Part shown: positions 33,443-42,911 of the stretch, piece by piece
Layout of the letters: every line of letters starts with the position of its first letter
Numbering within the stretch: the first letter of the stretch is position 1
Assembly: GCA_947647735.1 (NCBI GenBank)
Contig: CANSLJ010000029.1
Span: 1 to 46,626 of the forward strand
Reading direction: 5' to 3'
Source of the DNA: an uncultured bacterium
GTDB lineage: Bacteria; Bacillota; Clostridia; Lachnospirales; Lachnospiraceae
Length of the DNA: 46,626 nt
The notes under the pieces: model-generated
Database searches by the model: none
What the model saw: the letters and a program-made list of their open reading frames with translations, nothing else
Told to the model about the DNA's origin: nothing
Translations under genes and position numbers: made by a program

Positions 33443-33475
33443 GGACCTGTGTCTTTATATCCCTGACACAAGTCC
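33443..33475 (+). other. Leader hairpin before the activase-like gene
   Basis: GGACCTGTGTC (33443-33453) pairs with GACACAAGTCC (33465-33475) with one mismatch and an 11-nt loop, ending 40 nt before the ATG. No T-tract follows, so it is not a terminator. It may stabilise the mRNA or take part in leader control. Confidence 0.5.
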
Positions 33476-33514
33476 ATGGTGCACAAAAATCCATGTGCAA
33501 AAGAGAGGAAGTTT

Positions 33515-36500
33515 ATGACGGATCTTACATATACATTAGGTATCGATATTGGTTCCACCACGGTCAAGATCGCCGTGCTGGATGCCCGACACAAACTGTT
33601 ATTCGCCGATTACGAACGGCATTATGCCAATATCCAGGAAACCCTGAGCAGCCTTCTGGAAAAGGCAAAAAATACATTGGGCGAGCTCACCGTTCACCCG
33701 ATGATCACCGGTTCCGGCGGACTGACGCTGGCAAACCATCTGGGAGTTCCCTTTGTACAGGAAGTGATCGCCGTATCCACTTCCCTGCAGACCTTTGCTC
33801 CCAAAACAGATGTGGCAATTGAATTAGGCGGAGAGGATGCGAAGATCATCTATTTTGAAGGCGGTAACGTGGAGCAGAGAATGAACGGGATCTGCGCCGG
33901 CGGCACCGGCTCTTTTATCGACCAGATGGCATCCCTCCTGCAGACCGACGCATCCGGATTGAACGAATATGCAAAGCACTATCAATCCCTCTACACGATC
34001 GCGGCACGCTGCGGTGTATTCGCCAAGTCCGATATCCAGCCTCTGATCAATGAAGGTGCTACAAGAGAAGATCTCTCCGCCTCCATCTTTCAGGCGGTGG
34101 TAAACCAGACCATCTCAGGCCTTGCCTGCGGAAAGCCGATCCGGGGACATGTAGCTTTTCTGGGCGGTCCGCTCCACTTTTTGTCGGAACTCAAGACTGC
34201 TTTTGTCCGCACTTTAAAGCTGGATGAAGAACACACCATAACGCTGGATCACTCCCACCTCTTTGCGGCAATGGGCTCTGCCCTGAATGCTAAAGAGGAG
34301 ATTTCTGTCACACTATCTGATATGATAAAGAAATTATCCTCCGGCATAAAGATGGAATTCGAGGTGGCAAGGATGGAGCCGCTCTTCGCATCCGAGGAAG
34401 AATATGATGCCTTCCGTGCCCGCCACGAAAGAACAACCGTGAAAAAGGGTGATCTGTCCGCCTATCAGGGAAACTGTTATCTCGGCATCGACGCCGGGAG
34501 TACCACAACAAAGACTGCTCTTGTAGGTGAGGACGGACAACTCCTGTACTCCTTCTACAGCAACAATAACGGCAGTCCTCTGAAGACTGCGATCCGCTCT
34601 ATTCAGGAAATATACAGCCTGCTGCCGGCAGGTGCAAAAATTGTCCGCTCCTGCTCCACCGGTTACGGGGAAGCATTGCTGAAGGCAGCTTTCCTTCTGG
34701 ATGACGGGGAGGTGGAAACGGTGGCACATTACTATGCCGCCGCCTTTTTCGATCCTTCCGTGGACTGTATTCTGGATATCGGCGGCCAGGACATGAAATG
34801 TATCAAGATCAAAAACCAGACTGTGGATTCTGTACAGCTCAACGAAGCCTGTTCCTCGGGATGCGGTTCCTTTATTGAAACCTTTGCCAAATCCCTGAAT
34901 TACAGCGTGGAGGATTTTGCTGACGCGGCGCTGTTTGCGGAGCACCCTATCGATCTTGGTACCCGCTGTACCGTATTCATGAATTCCAAGGTAAAGCAGG
35001 CGCAGAAAGAAGGCGCTTCTGTCAACGATATCTCTGCCGGGCTTGCCTATTCTGTTATCAAAAATGCATTATTTAAAGTGATCAAAGTCTCTTCCGCGGA
35101 AGAACTGGGGAAGAATATCGTAGTACAGGGCGGTACTTTCTATAATGACGCGGTACTGCGGAGCTTTGAGAAGATCGCGGACTGTGAAGCCACCCGCCCG
35201 GATATCGCCGGGATCATGGGCGCCTTCGGCTGTGCCCTGATCGCAAGGGAACGGTTCGGCATGGAAGATCATTACGAGACTACCATGCTCAGCATCGAAA
35301 AGATCAATGAACTGCAGTTTACCACCACCATGGCAAAGTGCAAGGGCTGTACCAACAACTGCCGTCTGACCATCAACCGTTTTTCCGGCGGCCGTCAGTA
35401 CATCTCCGGCAACCGCTGTGAGCGGGGACTCGGAAAACAGAAAAACGAAAACAATATTCCAAACCTTTATGAATATAAGCTGGAGCGGCTTTTCCACCAT
35501 TATGAGCCCCTGCCTGCCGACGAAGCCGCCAGAGGGAAAGTCGGTATTCCCCGGGTGCTGAACATGTATGAGAACTATCCTTTCTGGTTCACCTTCTTTA
35601 CGAAGCTGGGCTACAGTGTGGTGCTCTCTCCCAGTTCCACCCATAAGATTTACGAACTTGGTATAGAATCCATACCAAGCGAATCAGAATGCTACCCGGC
35701 AAAGCTTGCCCATGGACACATTTCCTGGCTGATCAAACAGGGCCTGCAGTTCATTTTCTATCCTGCCCTGTTTTATGAGCGCAATGAATTTGAGGATGCC
35801 AATAACCACTATAACTGTCCTATTGTCACCTCCTATTCCGAAAATATCAAAAACAATGTGGATGAGATCTCGGCAGGAGAGATCACTTTCCGCAATCCTT
35901 TTATGAATTTTGAATCACCGGATACCGTCAAACAGGCGCTGATCCGTGAGTTCTCCGAACTGCCTGAGGAGGAGATCCGAAACGCTGTGGACGCGGCGTG
36001 GGCGGAACTTGACGCTGCCAGAGAGGATATCCGCCAAAAAGGTGAGGAAGTCCTGAAATGGATGGAGCAGAATCAGGCAAGGGGTATTGTCCTTGCAGGA
36101 CGCCCCTACCATATCGATCCTGAGATCAACCATGGTATTCCTGAACTCATCAACAGTTATAATATCGCTGTGCTTACCGAAGATTCCGTCTGCCATCTGG
36201 CATCGCCGGAACGCCCACTGATCGTCTCCGACCAGTGGATGTATCATTCCCGGCTCTATGCGGCGGCAAGCTTTGTAAAAACCAGAGAAGATCTGGATCT
36301 GATCCAGCTCAACTCTTTCGGCTGCGGACTGGATGCTGTCACCACGGATCAGGTGAACGATATCCTCTCCGGTTCCGATAAGATCTATACCTGTCTGAAA
36401 ATAGACGAGGTAAATAATCTGGGCGCGGCAAGGATCCGTATCCGTTCCCTTCTCTCCGCCCTCCGGGTGCGGGAAATGCGGGGTATGCAGCGGACCATCC

Positions 36501-37750
36501 GCCCTTCTTCCATCCAGAAGGTTTCCTTCACGGAAGAAATGCGGAAAAATTATACGATCCTCTGTCCCCAGATGTCCCCGATCCACTTTGACCTGCTACA
36601 GCCGGCTTTCAATGCCTGCGGCTACAATTTTGAAATACTTGGAAACGACAACAAACATGCTGTGGACATGGGCCTGAAATATGTGAACAATGACGCCTGC
36701 TATCCCTCGCTGATCGTGGTCGGCCAGATCATGGACGCGCTCCATTCCGGCAAGTATGATCTAAACCGCACCGCCGTTATCATGTCCCAGACAGGCGGAG
36801 GGTGCCGTGCCACAAACTATATAGGTTTTATCCGCCGGGCACTGGAAAAAGCAGGGATGGCGCAGATCCCGGTCATTTCCCTGAATCTTGGCGGCATCGA
36901 GACAAATCCGGGCTTCCATATCAATGCGGAGCTCCTGATCCATGCGGCCTTTGGTGTGACATTCGGGGATATTTTCATGCGTTGTCTGTATGCCACAAGG
37001 CCCTATGAAAAAGAGCCCGGCTCCGCTGATGCGCTGCATGAGAAATGGAAACAGAAATGCATCACTTTCCTGACCGGAAAGCATCTGAATTTCTTTAAAT
37101 TCCGTAAGATGTGCCGTCAGATCATCGAGGAGTTTGATGCGCTTCCTTTACTGGATGTGAAAAAGCCAAAAGTCGGTATCGTCGGTGAGATACTCGTGAA
37201 GTTCGCTCCAGTTGCCAACAATCACCTTGTAGAACTTCTGGAATCAGAAGGCGCTGAGGCAGTCTGCCCGGACCTGCTCGACTTTATGCTCTACTGCTTC
37301 TACAACCAGATTTATAAAGCGGACTATCTGGGCACGAGTAAGAAAGCTGCGCGGCTATGCCGTCTCGGTATCAACGCGCTGGAATTTTTACGCGGCAGCG
37401 CCACGAAAGCATTTGAAAAGAGCACTCATTTCCACCCCCCTGTCAGCATTTACAAGCTGGTGGACTATGCAGAACCTATCGTGAATATCGGAAACCAGAC
37501 CGGGGAAGGATGGTTTTTGACCGGGGAGATGATCGAACTGATCCAGGGCGGCACCAATAATATCGTCTGCTGCCAGCCCTTTGGATGCCTGCCGAACCAT
37601 GTAGTGGGTAAGGGGGTTATCAAGGAGATCCGTAAACGCTATCCGCTCTCCAATATCGTGGCTATCGATTATGATCCGGGGGCAAGTGAGGTGAATCAGC
37701 TTAATCGGATCAAACTGATGTTGTCTACGGCGTATAAAAATCTGGAGTAG
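33515..37750 (+). CDS. Large 2-hydroxyacyl-CoA dehydratase activase-like fusion protein
   Basis: A 1411-residue protein fusing two BadF/BcrA-type ASKHA ATPase domains and an HgdB-like region. ATPase 1: DIGSTT at 11-16, Cys127 in [11 protein letters not shown] and Cys166 in [11 protein letters not shown]. ATPase 2: DAGST at 326-330, Cys446 in ACSSGCGSF and Cys485 in TRCTVFMNS. These Cys positions match those holding a [4Fe-4S] cluster at the dimer interface of activases. A CKGCTNNC cluster follows at 609-616, then the DUF2229/2-hydroxyglutaryl-CoA dehydratase-like half. Activases use ATP to push an electron into 2-hydroxyacyl-CoA dehydratases; the substrate of this fused form is not established. 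The ATG at 33515 has GAGGAAG just upstream. It is a single gene with its own promoter. Expected to be oxygen-sensitive and cytoplasmic. Confidence 0.93.
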   Translation: MTDLTYTLGIDIGSTTVKIAVLDARHKLLFADYERHYANIQETLSSLLEKAKNTLGELTVHPMITGSGGLTLANHLGVPFVQEVIAVSTSLQTFAPKTDVAIELGGEDAKIIYFEGGNVEQRMNGICAGGTGSFIDQMASLLQTDASGLNEYAKHYQSLYTIAARCGVFAKSDIQPLINEGATREDLSASIFQAVVNQTISGLACGKPIRGHVAFLGGPLHFLSELKTAFVRTLKLDEEHTITLDHSHLFAAMGSALNAKEEISVTLSDMIKKLSSGIKMEFEVARMEPLFASEEEYDAFRARHERTTVKKGDLSAYQGNCYLGIDAGSTTTKTALVGEDGQLLYSFYSNNNGSPLKTAIRSIQEIYSLLPAGAKIVRSCSTGYGEALLKAAFLLDDGEVETVAHYYAAAFFDPSVDCILDIGGQDMKCIKIKNQTVDSVQLNEACSSGCGSFIETFAKSLNYSVEDFADAALFAEHPIDLGTRCTVFMNSKVKQAQKEGASVNDISAGLAYSVIKNALFKVIKVSSAEELGKNIVVQGGTFYNDAVLRSFEKIADCEATRPDIAGIMGAFGCALIARERFGMEDHYETTMLSIEKINELQFTTTMAKCKGCTNNCRLTINRFSGGRQYISGNRCERGLGKQKNENNIPNLYEYKLERLFHHYEPLPADEAARGKVGIPRVLNMYENYPFWFTFFTKLGYSVVLSPSSTHKIYELGIESIPSESECYPAKLAHGHISWLIKQGLQFIFYPALFYERNEFEDANNHYNCPIVTSYSENIKNNVDEISAGEITFRNPFMNFESPDTVKQALIREFSELPEEEIRNAVDAAWAELDAAREDIRQKGEEVLKWMEQNQARGIVLAGRPYHIDPEINHGIPELINSYNIAVLTEDSVCHLASPERPLIVSDQWMYHSRLYAAASFVKTREDLDLIQLNSFGCGLDAVTTDQVNDILSGSDKIYTCLKIDEVNNLGAARIRIRSLLSALRVREMRGMQRTIRPSSIQKVSFTEEMRKNYTILCPQMSPIHFDLLQPAFNACGYNFEILGNDNKHAVDMGLKYVNNDACYPSLIVVGQIMDALHSGKYDLNRTAVIMSQTGGGCRATNYIGFIRRALEKAGMAQIPVISLNLGGIETNPGFHINAELLIHAAFGVTFGDIFMRCLYATRPYEKEPGSADALHEKWKQKCITFLTGKHLNFFKFRKMCRQIIEEFDALPLLDVKKPKVGIVGEILVKFAPVANNHLVELLESEGAEAVCPDLLDFMLYCFYNQIYKADYLGTSKKAARLCRLGINALEFLRGSATKAFEKSTHFHPPVSIYKLVDYAEPIVNIGNQTGEGWFLTGEMIELIQGGTNNIVCCQPFGCLPNHVVGKGVIKEIRKRYPLSNIVAIDYDPGASEVNQLNRIKLMLSTAYKNLE

Positions 37751-37763
37751 CGATTTTTAACTC

Positions 37764-37792
37764 TTGCTTATTTAAGAAATTAGTGTTAATAT
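37764..37792 (+). promoter_or_regulatory. Promoter of the putative antitoxin RNA
   Basis: TTGCTT (37764-37769), 17-nt spacer, TAATAT (37787-37792). The same -10 hexamer and spacing occur in the convergent toxin promoter. Confidence 0.6.
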
Positions 37793-37798
37793 GACTTT

Positions 37799-37897
37799 AG
37801 AGGACATGGAGAAAGTAATCGCCCACAAAGTGGTTAGCCTCGGGATAAACTATAAGCCTATCTGACTGCCAAGTACAAGGTAGGCTTATTTATTTTC
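37799..37897 (+). ncRNA. Putative antitoxin RNA of a type I toxin-antitoxin locus
   Basis: About 98 nt from the predicted start after the promoter at 37764-37792 to the T-tract at 37897. No ORF with a ribosome binding site lies inside. It runs toward the holin-like toxin gene and ends in a hairpin (ATAAGCCTA at 37852-37860, TAGGCTTAT at 37881-37889) that the toxin transcript must also contain, so the two RNAs are complementary at their 3' ends. Its 5' part (37809-37841) is nearly the same sequence as the toxin mRNA's 5' end. The layout resembles Fst/RNAII loci. The existence of the RNA is inferred, not seen. Confidence 0.55.
37852..37897. terminator. Shared, probably bidirectional terminator of the toxin-antitoxin locus
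   Basis: Perfect 9-bp stem ATAAGCCTA/TAGGCTTAT with a 20-nt loop, followed on the plus strand by TTATTTT. The toxin stop codon directly abuts the right arm. On the minus strand the tail (AGTTTATCC) is weaker. Confidence 0.6.
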
Positions 37898-37985
37898 GCT
37901 TGTTGTTCCTATCTATGTAGGCAAGCAATGCAACGAGAAACGTTCCGAACAGTATTAACAACGTTAAAACTTCGTAAGTACTCAT
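37890..37985 (-). CDS. Holin-like small hydrophobic peptide (putative type I toxin)
   Basis: A 31-residue ORF: MSTYEVLTLLILFGTF, then LVALLAYIDRNNKRK. This is the pattern of the putative holin-like toxin family: short polar start, one membrane helix (about residues 7-23) and a charged Asp-Arg-Asn-Lys tail. Such peptides insert in the cell's own membrane and are toxic when over-produced; normal production is kept low by an RNA. GGGGAGG lies 8 nt before the ATG, and a CCTCCC (minus strand, 38017-38022) in the leader can pair with it and hide it. A promoter (38060-38088), a convergent antitoxin RNA candidate and a shared terminator complete the locus. Toxicity is inferred from family resemblance. 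Confidence 0.75.
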   Translation of the reverse strand: MSTYEVLTLLILFGTFLVALLAYIDRNNKRK

Positions 37986-38059
37986 ATGCACCACCTCCCC
38001 TCTTTCGTAAAAGTATGGGAGGCTTACCACCTTGTAACACGATTACTTTCTCACGTGCT

Positions 38060-38088
38060 ATATTATCACATGGTATTAATTTTTTCAA
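38060..38088 (-). promoter_or_regulatory. Promoter of the holin-like toxin gene
   Basis: On the minus strand TTGAAA (38083-38088), 17-nt spacer, TAATAT (38060-38065). The leader would be about 68 nt and starts with the inverted-repeat sequence. Confidence 0.7.
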
Positions 38089-38188
38089 TCATTTTATACA
38101 TTAATAAGTAACATTATCCATCCGATAGCATACAGATCCTTGACGCCTGCTTTATCGAGCAATTGTCTTATCAGAAAAATCGGCACCC

Positions 38189-38920
38189 TTAAACTTCCTT
38201 CCTCTCCATAATATAAGCCCCGATCACTGTAAATATGATCAAATACCAGACGCAGATAAACACAAACTGCGGATATCCGTCTGCTGTAAGCTGCGCTCTG
38301 CTATTGTTGGAGACCATGCCGTAAGCCATCAGGGAATAGGGGTAGACCTGCGCGTATCCTTTGGACATCATCAAAAGTCCCGACAGCCCGCCCACGAAAC
38401 AGATTCCTATGGGAAGGGCGAAGCTGTCGCAAAAAAGGGACAGGATAAGCTGCAGGGCTGCCATCACAAGCGCGCCGAGGGTGCCGAACAAACACCAGAC
38501 CAGCAGCTCTCCCACCGGCGGCTTTGCTTCCATGCCGATCAGTTTTCCGGAGATCAGAAACAGCACGCCGATCCACAGTTCTGTCAGCAGAAGAATCTTC
38601 CCTGCCGAGAGCAGTTTTGCCACAAACAGTTCCTTTCGGGAGATTGGCAGCGTCAGCAGTTTTGTCAGATTGTGATTGTTTTTTTCCAGCCGCATCAGAT
38701 AGCTGCAGTAGAGTCCCAGCAGAATGGGCAGGAAAAAATAGCTGGTAAACAACGTGTGCTGTGTCCAGAGACTGAACCACTCGGACTTCAGGATTTCCAG
38801 ATTGTTCAGATAATTTACCGTTCCCAGAAAAGCCGGTACCGCAGGCACCACGAGAAACATCAACCATATCGGGGAGCGCCTCAGCTTCATTCTTTCCGCT
38901 TTGTATAATTGTAATATCAT
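38189..38920 (-). CDS. ABC transporter permease (lantibiotic-immunity type)
   Basis: A 243-residue ABC-2 type permease with about six membrane segments, first helix PIWLMFLVVPAVPAFLGTV after the typical KAERMKLRRS start. Size and gene order (ATP-binding protein, then two permeases of about 250 residues) are those of LanFEG/CprABC-type transporters that expel lantibiotics and other cationic peptides from the membrane. AAAGGAAAA precedes the ATG. It is the last of three genes, 45 nt after the first permease gene. Specific peptide unknown. Confidence 0.87.
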   Translation of the reverse strand: MILQLYKAERMKLRRSPIWLMFLVVPAVPAFLGTVNYLNNLEILKSEWFSLWTQHTLFTSYFFLPILLGLYCSYLMRLEKNNHNLTKLLTLPISRKELFVAKLLSAGKILLLTELWIGVLFLISGKLIGMEAKPPVGELLVWCLFGTLGALVMAALQLILSLFCDSFALPIGICFVGGLSGLLMMSKGYAQVYPYSLMAYGMVSNNSRAQLTADGYPQFVFICVWYLIIFTVIGAYIMERKEV

Positions 38921-38965
38921 AGTTGTTTTCCTTTCTTCTTCTCATGCGGTTCTAATCTATCCGCT

Positions 38966-39718
38966 TTATATCTCTTTCCGGCAGAAGGCTACTCTGCCCG
39001 TTATATAGATCACGATCCCCATCACCGTGACGGCCGCGAAACCGCCCCAGTTGATATCCCGGTAAAAGTAAGTCGAGATTCTCGTCGCCCTGTCATATTC
39101 TGATCTTATCAGCATAAGCGCCCCATAATATCCCCAGGGTGTTCCATGGATCAGCCATACATAGGGCAAAAACATGGACAAAAGCCCGATAAATTCACCG
39201 ATGATCCCCACTGCATAGGGCACCGCAGGCTTGGCGCAGCACAGCGCCACTGCATGCTGCAGCGCATAGATCGTGAAGGTGGGTGCAATTGTAAACAGCA
39301 AAAGCAGCAGATACTCTTTCGGCAGAAAACTTCCGCCAAAATGGTGCCGGAACATCCCGTCCGCAATAATGCCGAGCCATTCCAGCAAAACGCCGATCAG
39401 TATCAGTCCCAGCCCGTAAAGCAGCTTTGCGTCATAAAATCTTCCCCTCTCTGTGATACAGCACAGATGCCGCAGCATCCCGTTCTTATGCTCCAGATCC
39501 CCCAGCCTTGCGGACACCAGCATCGCCATCATCGGCAATGCCAGTACATTGATGATCGGCATCTGATATAACAGCATGAACCACCCTTTCTCGACAGCGT
39601 CCTCGCTGAGTTTTCCATGCAGGGCCCATATCAGTATCATCGCCGTCATTCCCAGCACGAACAGCAACAGATAACGCCCTCTTGTTTTCCGGTATTCCGC
39701 TTTCCATAATGCGATCAT
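38966..39718 (-). CDS. ABC transporter permease (lantibiotic-immunity type)
   Basis: A 250-residue ABC-2 permease with six predicted membrane segments; starts MIALWKAEYRKTRGRYLLLF like other LanE/LanG-type subunits. The ATG overlaps the TGA of the ATP-binding protein gene (ATGA), so the two are translationally coupled. It should form a heteromeric channel with the other permease (38189-38920) and the ATPase, protecting the cell from membrane-active peptides. LanE and LanG cannot be told apart from sequence alone. Confidence 0.87.
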   Translation of the reverse strand: MIALWKAEYRKTRGRYLLLFVLGMTAMILIWALHGKLSEDAVEKGWFMLLYQMPIINVLALPMMAMLVSARLGDLEHKNGMLRHLCCITERGRFYDAKLLYGLGLILIGVLLEWLGIIADGMFRHHFGGSFLPKEYLLLLLFTIAPTFTIYALQHAVALCCAKPAVPYAVGIIGEFIGLLSMFLPYVWLIHGTPWGYYGALMLIRSEYDRATRISTYFYRDINWGGFAAVTVMGIVIYITGRVAFCRKEI

Positions 39719-40446
39719 AAACTCACCTCTTCCATAGTCATCGCCAGAAATATCTCCTCCAGCGTTTTTGTTTTGTCCTGCTCGTGAAGCCGGTCGAGAG
39801 AACCCTGATATTTCAGCTTTCCGTTTGCGATGATGCCGATATCGTCCACGATCTGATCTATCTCCGACAACAGATGGCTTGATATGATCACCGTCATACC
39901 GTATTTTTCCGGCAGGGAACGGATCAGTTCCCTCATCTCCTGAATGCCCGCCGGGTCAAGGCCGTTGGTGGGCTCATCCAGGATCAGCAGTTTCGGAAAG
40001 TTCAGGAGCGCCGCCGCCAGCCCCAGCCTCTGCTTCATGCCAAGGGAATAAGCCGATACCTTTTTCTTGCCCTGTCCGTCCAGCCGCACGATCTTCAATA
40101 CTTTTTCCACATTTCTCTTCGGCACATTCAAAAGCCCCTGCAGGATCTCCAGATTTTCCCTTCCCGTCAAATGTCCGTAGTAGGAAGGGCTTTCTATCAG
40201 AGAACCTGTCTGACGCAGAATCTCCATCCTGTTTTTTGCCGTCATCTTTTTATCAAATAAACTGATCTCACCCTCCGTCGGCCTTGTCAGCCCCAGCAAC
40301 ATTTTCAGCGTCGTGGACTTTCCCGCGCCGTTCGGCCCGCAAAAGCCGTAGATCGTCCCTTCCATCACAGAGAGATTGATTCCCTTTACGATCAGGGCAT
40401 CCCCGTATCTTTTGGAAAGGTTCTGTGTCCTTATGATCTCTTTCAT
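39715..40446 (-). CDS. ABC transporter ATP-binding protein (lantibiotic/bacitracin-immunity type)
   Basis: A 243-residue ATPase with all motifs: Walker A GPNGAGKST (37-45), Q-loop near RQTGSLIESPSYY, signature YSLGMKQ (133-139) and Walker B LLILDEP (153-159), then the H-loop HLLSEI. Closest in style to the MutF/NisF/CprA-type ATPases (YGFCGPNGAGKSTTLKMLLGL). It powers the two coupled permeases. GGAGG lies about 9 nt before the ATG. Divergent from a two-component system on the plus strand, which probably senses the peptide and induces the transporter, as CprRK does for CprABC in Clostridioides difficile. Confidence 0.95.
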   Translation of the reverse strand: MKEIIRTQNLSKRYGDALIVKGINLSVMEGTIYGFCGPNGAGKSTTLKMLLGLTRPTEGEISLFDKKMTAKNRMEILRQTGSLIESPSYYGHLTGRENLEILQGLLNVPKRNVEKVLKIVRLDGQGKKKVSAYSLGMKQRLGLAAALLNFPKLLILDEPTNGLDPAGIQEMRELIRSLPEKYGMTVIISSHLLSEIDQIVDDIGIIANGKLKYQGSLDRLHEQDKTKTLEEIFLAMTMEEVSL

Positions 40447-40526
40447 TATCGTTAACCTCCGTTGTTCTGCTTTTTTTCGAGTTCATCCATACTCTAACAT
40501 CCGATCCTTACTCCAAACTTAAATAC

Positions 40527-40598
40527 GCCTTACGGGAACCTTAAATTTGAGGATTCCGATCCGTAAGGCTTAAAAACAAACGTTTGTTGTGATATACT
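40527..40598. promoter_or_regulatory. Divergent control region of the ABC operon and two-component system
   Basis: Three elements are visible: a 9-bp inverted repeat GCCTTACGG (40527-40535) and CCGTAAGGC (40561-40569); a perfect 14-bp palindrome AACAAACGTTTGTT (40575-40588); and a plus-strand promoter TTAAAA, 17 nt, TATACT (40570-40575, 40593-40598) whose spacer contains the palindrome. The -35 is poor, as expected for an activated promoter. These are likely regulator sites. Confidence 0.55.
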
Positions 40599-40633
40599 TT
40601 GAAGATAGAAACAACGATAAGCGAGGACGAAAC

Positions 40634-41371
40634 ATGCCGGAAAAATCTACAGACACTCCTGAATTGAAAAATAAAAAACTCCTGCTGGTAGACGATGAGC
40701 CCCAGCTTTTATCCATGCTGGAGCAGATCCTCTACTCCAACGGCTTCTTTCAGCTCTACACCGCAAAAAGCTGCCGGGAAGCCCTCGATATCATGGAAAA
40801 ACAGTCCATCTCCCTCTGCATACTTGATGTAAACCTGCCCGACGGCGACGGTTTTTACCTGTTTCGGGAAATCCGGAAATTTTCGCAGGTACCGGTCATC
40901 TTTCTGACCGCAAGAGGAGAATCCGAGGACCGGATAGAGGGGCTTACGCTGGGAGCAGACGATTATATCGTAAAGCCTTTTCTGCCAAAGGAATTTCTGC
41001 TCCGGGTCACCGCCCTGCTTCGACGTACTTATGGCAATATCATACCGGAAAACGGCTTTTCCCTGCCGGATTCCGTCTGTGGGGAACGCAGGATCAGGTT
41101 TGATACCGCCGTCGTACAGAGAGGAAACGAGGAAATCCCCCTGACGCCGAAGGAACTGATCCTGTTAAAAGTGCTGTACGGGCAGAAAAACCGCATTGTC
41201 ACAAGCGATGCCCTGACCATGGCGGCATGGGGCGATACCAGCTACGGTTACGAAAATACGCTGATGGTGCATATCCGAAGGCTGCGCCAGAAGATCGAAG
41301 AGGTGCCCTCTTCCCCGAAGCATCTGCTGACGGTGAAGGGACTCGGGTATAAACTTGTCATAAAATCATGA
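40634..41371 (+). CDS. OmpR-family response regulator
   Basis: A 245-residue regulator. The receiver domain has the acidic pair Asp20/Asp21 (LLLVDDEP), phosphoacceptor Asp65 (LCILDVNLPDG), Thr92 and Lys114 (DYIVKPF). The C-terminal winged helix of OmpR type includes IPLTPKELILLKVLYGQKN and NTLMVHIRRLRQKIEE. It should be phosphorylated by the kinase encoded next and control the divergent ABC transporter. The ATG at 40634 is preceded by GAGG; an upstream in-frame start at 40589 overlaps the promoter and is rejected. 131 nt of structured sequence separate it from the kinase gene. Confidence 0.95.
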   Translation: MPEKSTDTPELKNKKLLLVDDEPQLLSMLEQILYSNGFFQLYTAKSCREALDIMEKQSISLCILDVNLPDGDGFYLFREIRKFSQVPVIFLTARGESEDRIEGLTLGADDYIVKPFLPKEFLLRVTALLRRTYGNIIPENGFSLPDSVCGERRIRFDTAVVQRGNEEIPLTPKELILLKVLYGQKNRIVTSDALTMAAWGDTSYGYENTLMVHIRRLRQKIEEVPSSPKHLLTVKGLGYKLVIKS

Positions 41372-41384
41372 GATTCATTTATCA

Positions 41385-41476
41385 GCACAGTTTTTTATAG
41401 ACAATTCTTATAAAACAGTGCGCAAAACCCGCATTGCGAAATTCGCTTCGCGAACCTGAAAATCTGTTAAACAGGA
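41385..41476 (+). other. Structured gap between response regulator and kinase genes
   Basis: A 131-nt gap with several inverted repeats. One at 41385-41421 (GCAC...GTGC with AGTTTTTTATA against TTATAAAACA), a TTCGC/GCGAA pair around 41440-41453, and CCTG/CAGG at 41455-41475 followed by a run of T. The last resembles a weak intercistronic terminator. It may tune kinase expression relative to the regulator. Confidence 0.45.
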
Positions 41477-41502
41477 CTTTTTAAACCGGAAAGGCGATTG
41501 TC

Positions 41503-42888
41503 ATGAAAAAGAAACTCTCTTCCCTGGATCTCACCATCTTTAAAATATTGCTGTCGATCGCGCTGATCTCCGCCATTGTAGCTACGATCATCTGTGCCAT
41601 CGCGTTCATCGGCACAGGTGTTATCGTCAGCAATGGCGGCGATGTCTTTCCCAACAATCCCAGAGGCGTTTTAGAGCGGATCAGTGGAAACTTCTCTGTC
41701 TCCATAGATGAAACAGGCGAAGTATCAGGCGCTGTCCTTCTGGACGAAACGCTTCTTCCGGAAGATAACTGGTGTATTCTGCTGAACGATAACGGCGATA
41801 TCATATGGTCCCTGCACAAACCGGAAGACATTCCGGAACATTATACCCTGAATGATATTGCCCGGCTGACAAGATGGTTTTTGTGCGATTATCCTGTCTA
41901 TGTGAGAATCGAAGATTATGGTCTTTTTATTCTGGGGCTTCCCAAAGATGCGGTTGGAAAATATTCTATAGAATACACGATGGAATGGTTTGAGACGCTT
42001 CCTCTGCGCGTGCTGCGTGTACTTGTTTTGAATTTTTTTATTGCGCTGGCGCTCTCTTCCATCATCGGCTCCTTTTTGTATAAAAATATACGCCTTCTGA
42101 CAAAAGGGCTTGACAAACTGCGCCATGAAGAGATCGTCGCCCTGCCTGCTAAAGGCATCTTCAAGGAGCCCTTTTCCAATATCAATAAAACTTCTCAGGC
42201 ACTTGCCCGGAAAAACGCTTCCCTCGCCACCCGTGACAGGGCCCGCTCCAACTGGATCTCCGGCATCTCCCATGATATCCGCACCCCTCTTTCCATGGTG
42301 GTTGGATATGGAGAACAGCTTGCCGAAAATCCGGAACTTTCCGAAGAAAATAAAAAATGTGCCGAAATCATCACAGCTCAGGGGCTGAAGATCAAGAAAC
42401 TGATCGAAGACCTGAACCTGATCTCCTCGCTGGAATATGAGATGCAGCCCCTTCGGAAAAAAACGCTGCATATCTGTGTTTTACTGCGAAGTGTGGTCAG
42501 CGATGTCTTAAATCAGGATCTGTCTGATAATTATGAGATCTCTCTGGAACTGAGCTGTGAAAAGGCTGTTGTTTCAGGGGATGAAGCGCTTCTTGCAAGG
42601 GCTTTTTATAACCTCCTGCAAAACAGCATCTCACACAACGAAAACGGCTGCCGGATCACCATCTCCGGCAGCCTGCAGGCTGAATCTGTATCGATCATCT
42701 TTGCTGATAACGGACAGGGTGTACCGGAAAATGTGCTGAAAAATCTGGACACTCTGCCAAATACCGCCCATGGCTTCGGACTGCCCATGGCGTACCGGAT
42801 CATCCGTTCCCACGGGGGACGCTTTGAAGTGGAGAATAAGGACGGATTTACGGTGACGGTGACGCTGCCGAGGGGAAGGGATCAATGA
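41503..42888 (+). CDS. Sensor histidine kinase
   Basis: A 461-residue membrane kinase. Two membrane helices (about 12-42 and 168-192) flank an extracellular domain of about 125 residues. Then a HAMP-like linker, the H-box SHDIRTPLSMVVGYGEQL with phospho-His257, N-box FYNLLQNSISHNE (368-380), G1 DNGQG (402-406) and G2 GFGLP (424-428). Domain layout and gene context match CprK-type kinases that detect lantibiotics. The ATG is supported by GGAAAGG 8 nt upstream. It converges with the phosphatase gene on the minus strand, with a small GC hairpin (42896-42909) between them. Confidence 0.93.
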   Translation: MKKKLSSLDLTIFKILLSIALISAIVATIICAIAFIGTGVIVSNGGDVFPNNPRGVLERISGNFSVSIDETGEVSGAVLLDETLLPEDNWCILLNDNGDIIWSLHKPEDIPEHYTLNDIARLTRWFLCDYPVYVRIEDYGLFILGLPKDAVGKYSIEYTMEWFETLPLRVLRVLVLNFFIALALSSIIGSFLYKNIRLLTKGLDKLRHEEIVALPAKGIFKEPFSNINKTSQALARKNASLATRDRARSNWISGISHDIRTPLSMVVGYGEQLAENPELSEENKKCAEIITAQGLKIKKLIEDLNLISSLEYEMQPLRKKTLHICVLLRSVVSDVLNQDLSDNYEISLELSCEKAVVSGDEALLARAFYNLLQNSISHNENGCRITISGSLQAESVSIIFADNGQGVPENVLKNLDTLPNTAHGFGLPMAYRIIRSHGGRFEVENKDGFTVTVTLPRGRDQ

Positions 42889-42911
42889 ATGATCACGGGA
42901 GCGTTCCCGGT

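Larger units (their letters stand above)
37809..38052. repeat. Long inverted repeat flanking the toxin gene
   Basis: Left arm 37809-37841 and right arm 38019-38052. GAGAAAGTAATCG (37809-37821) matches 38040-38052 exactly in reverse complement; ACAAAGTGGTTAGCCTC (37825-37841) matches 38019-38035 with two differences. Both convergent transcripts would therefore start with almost the same sequence. Confidence 0.8.
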
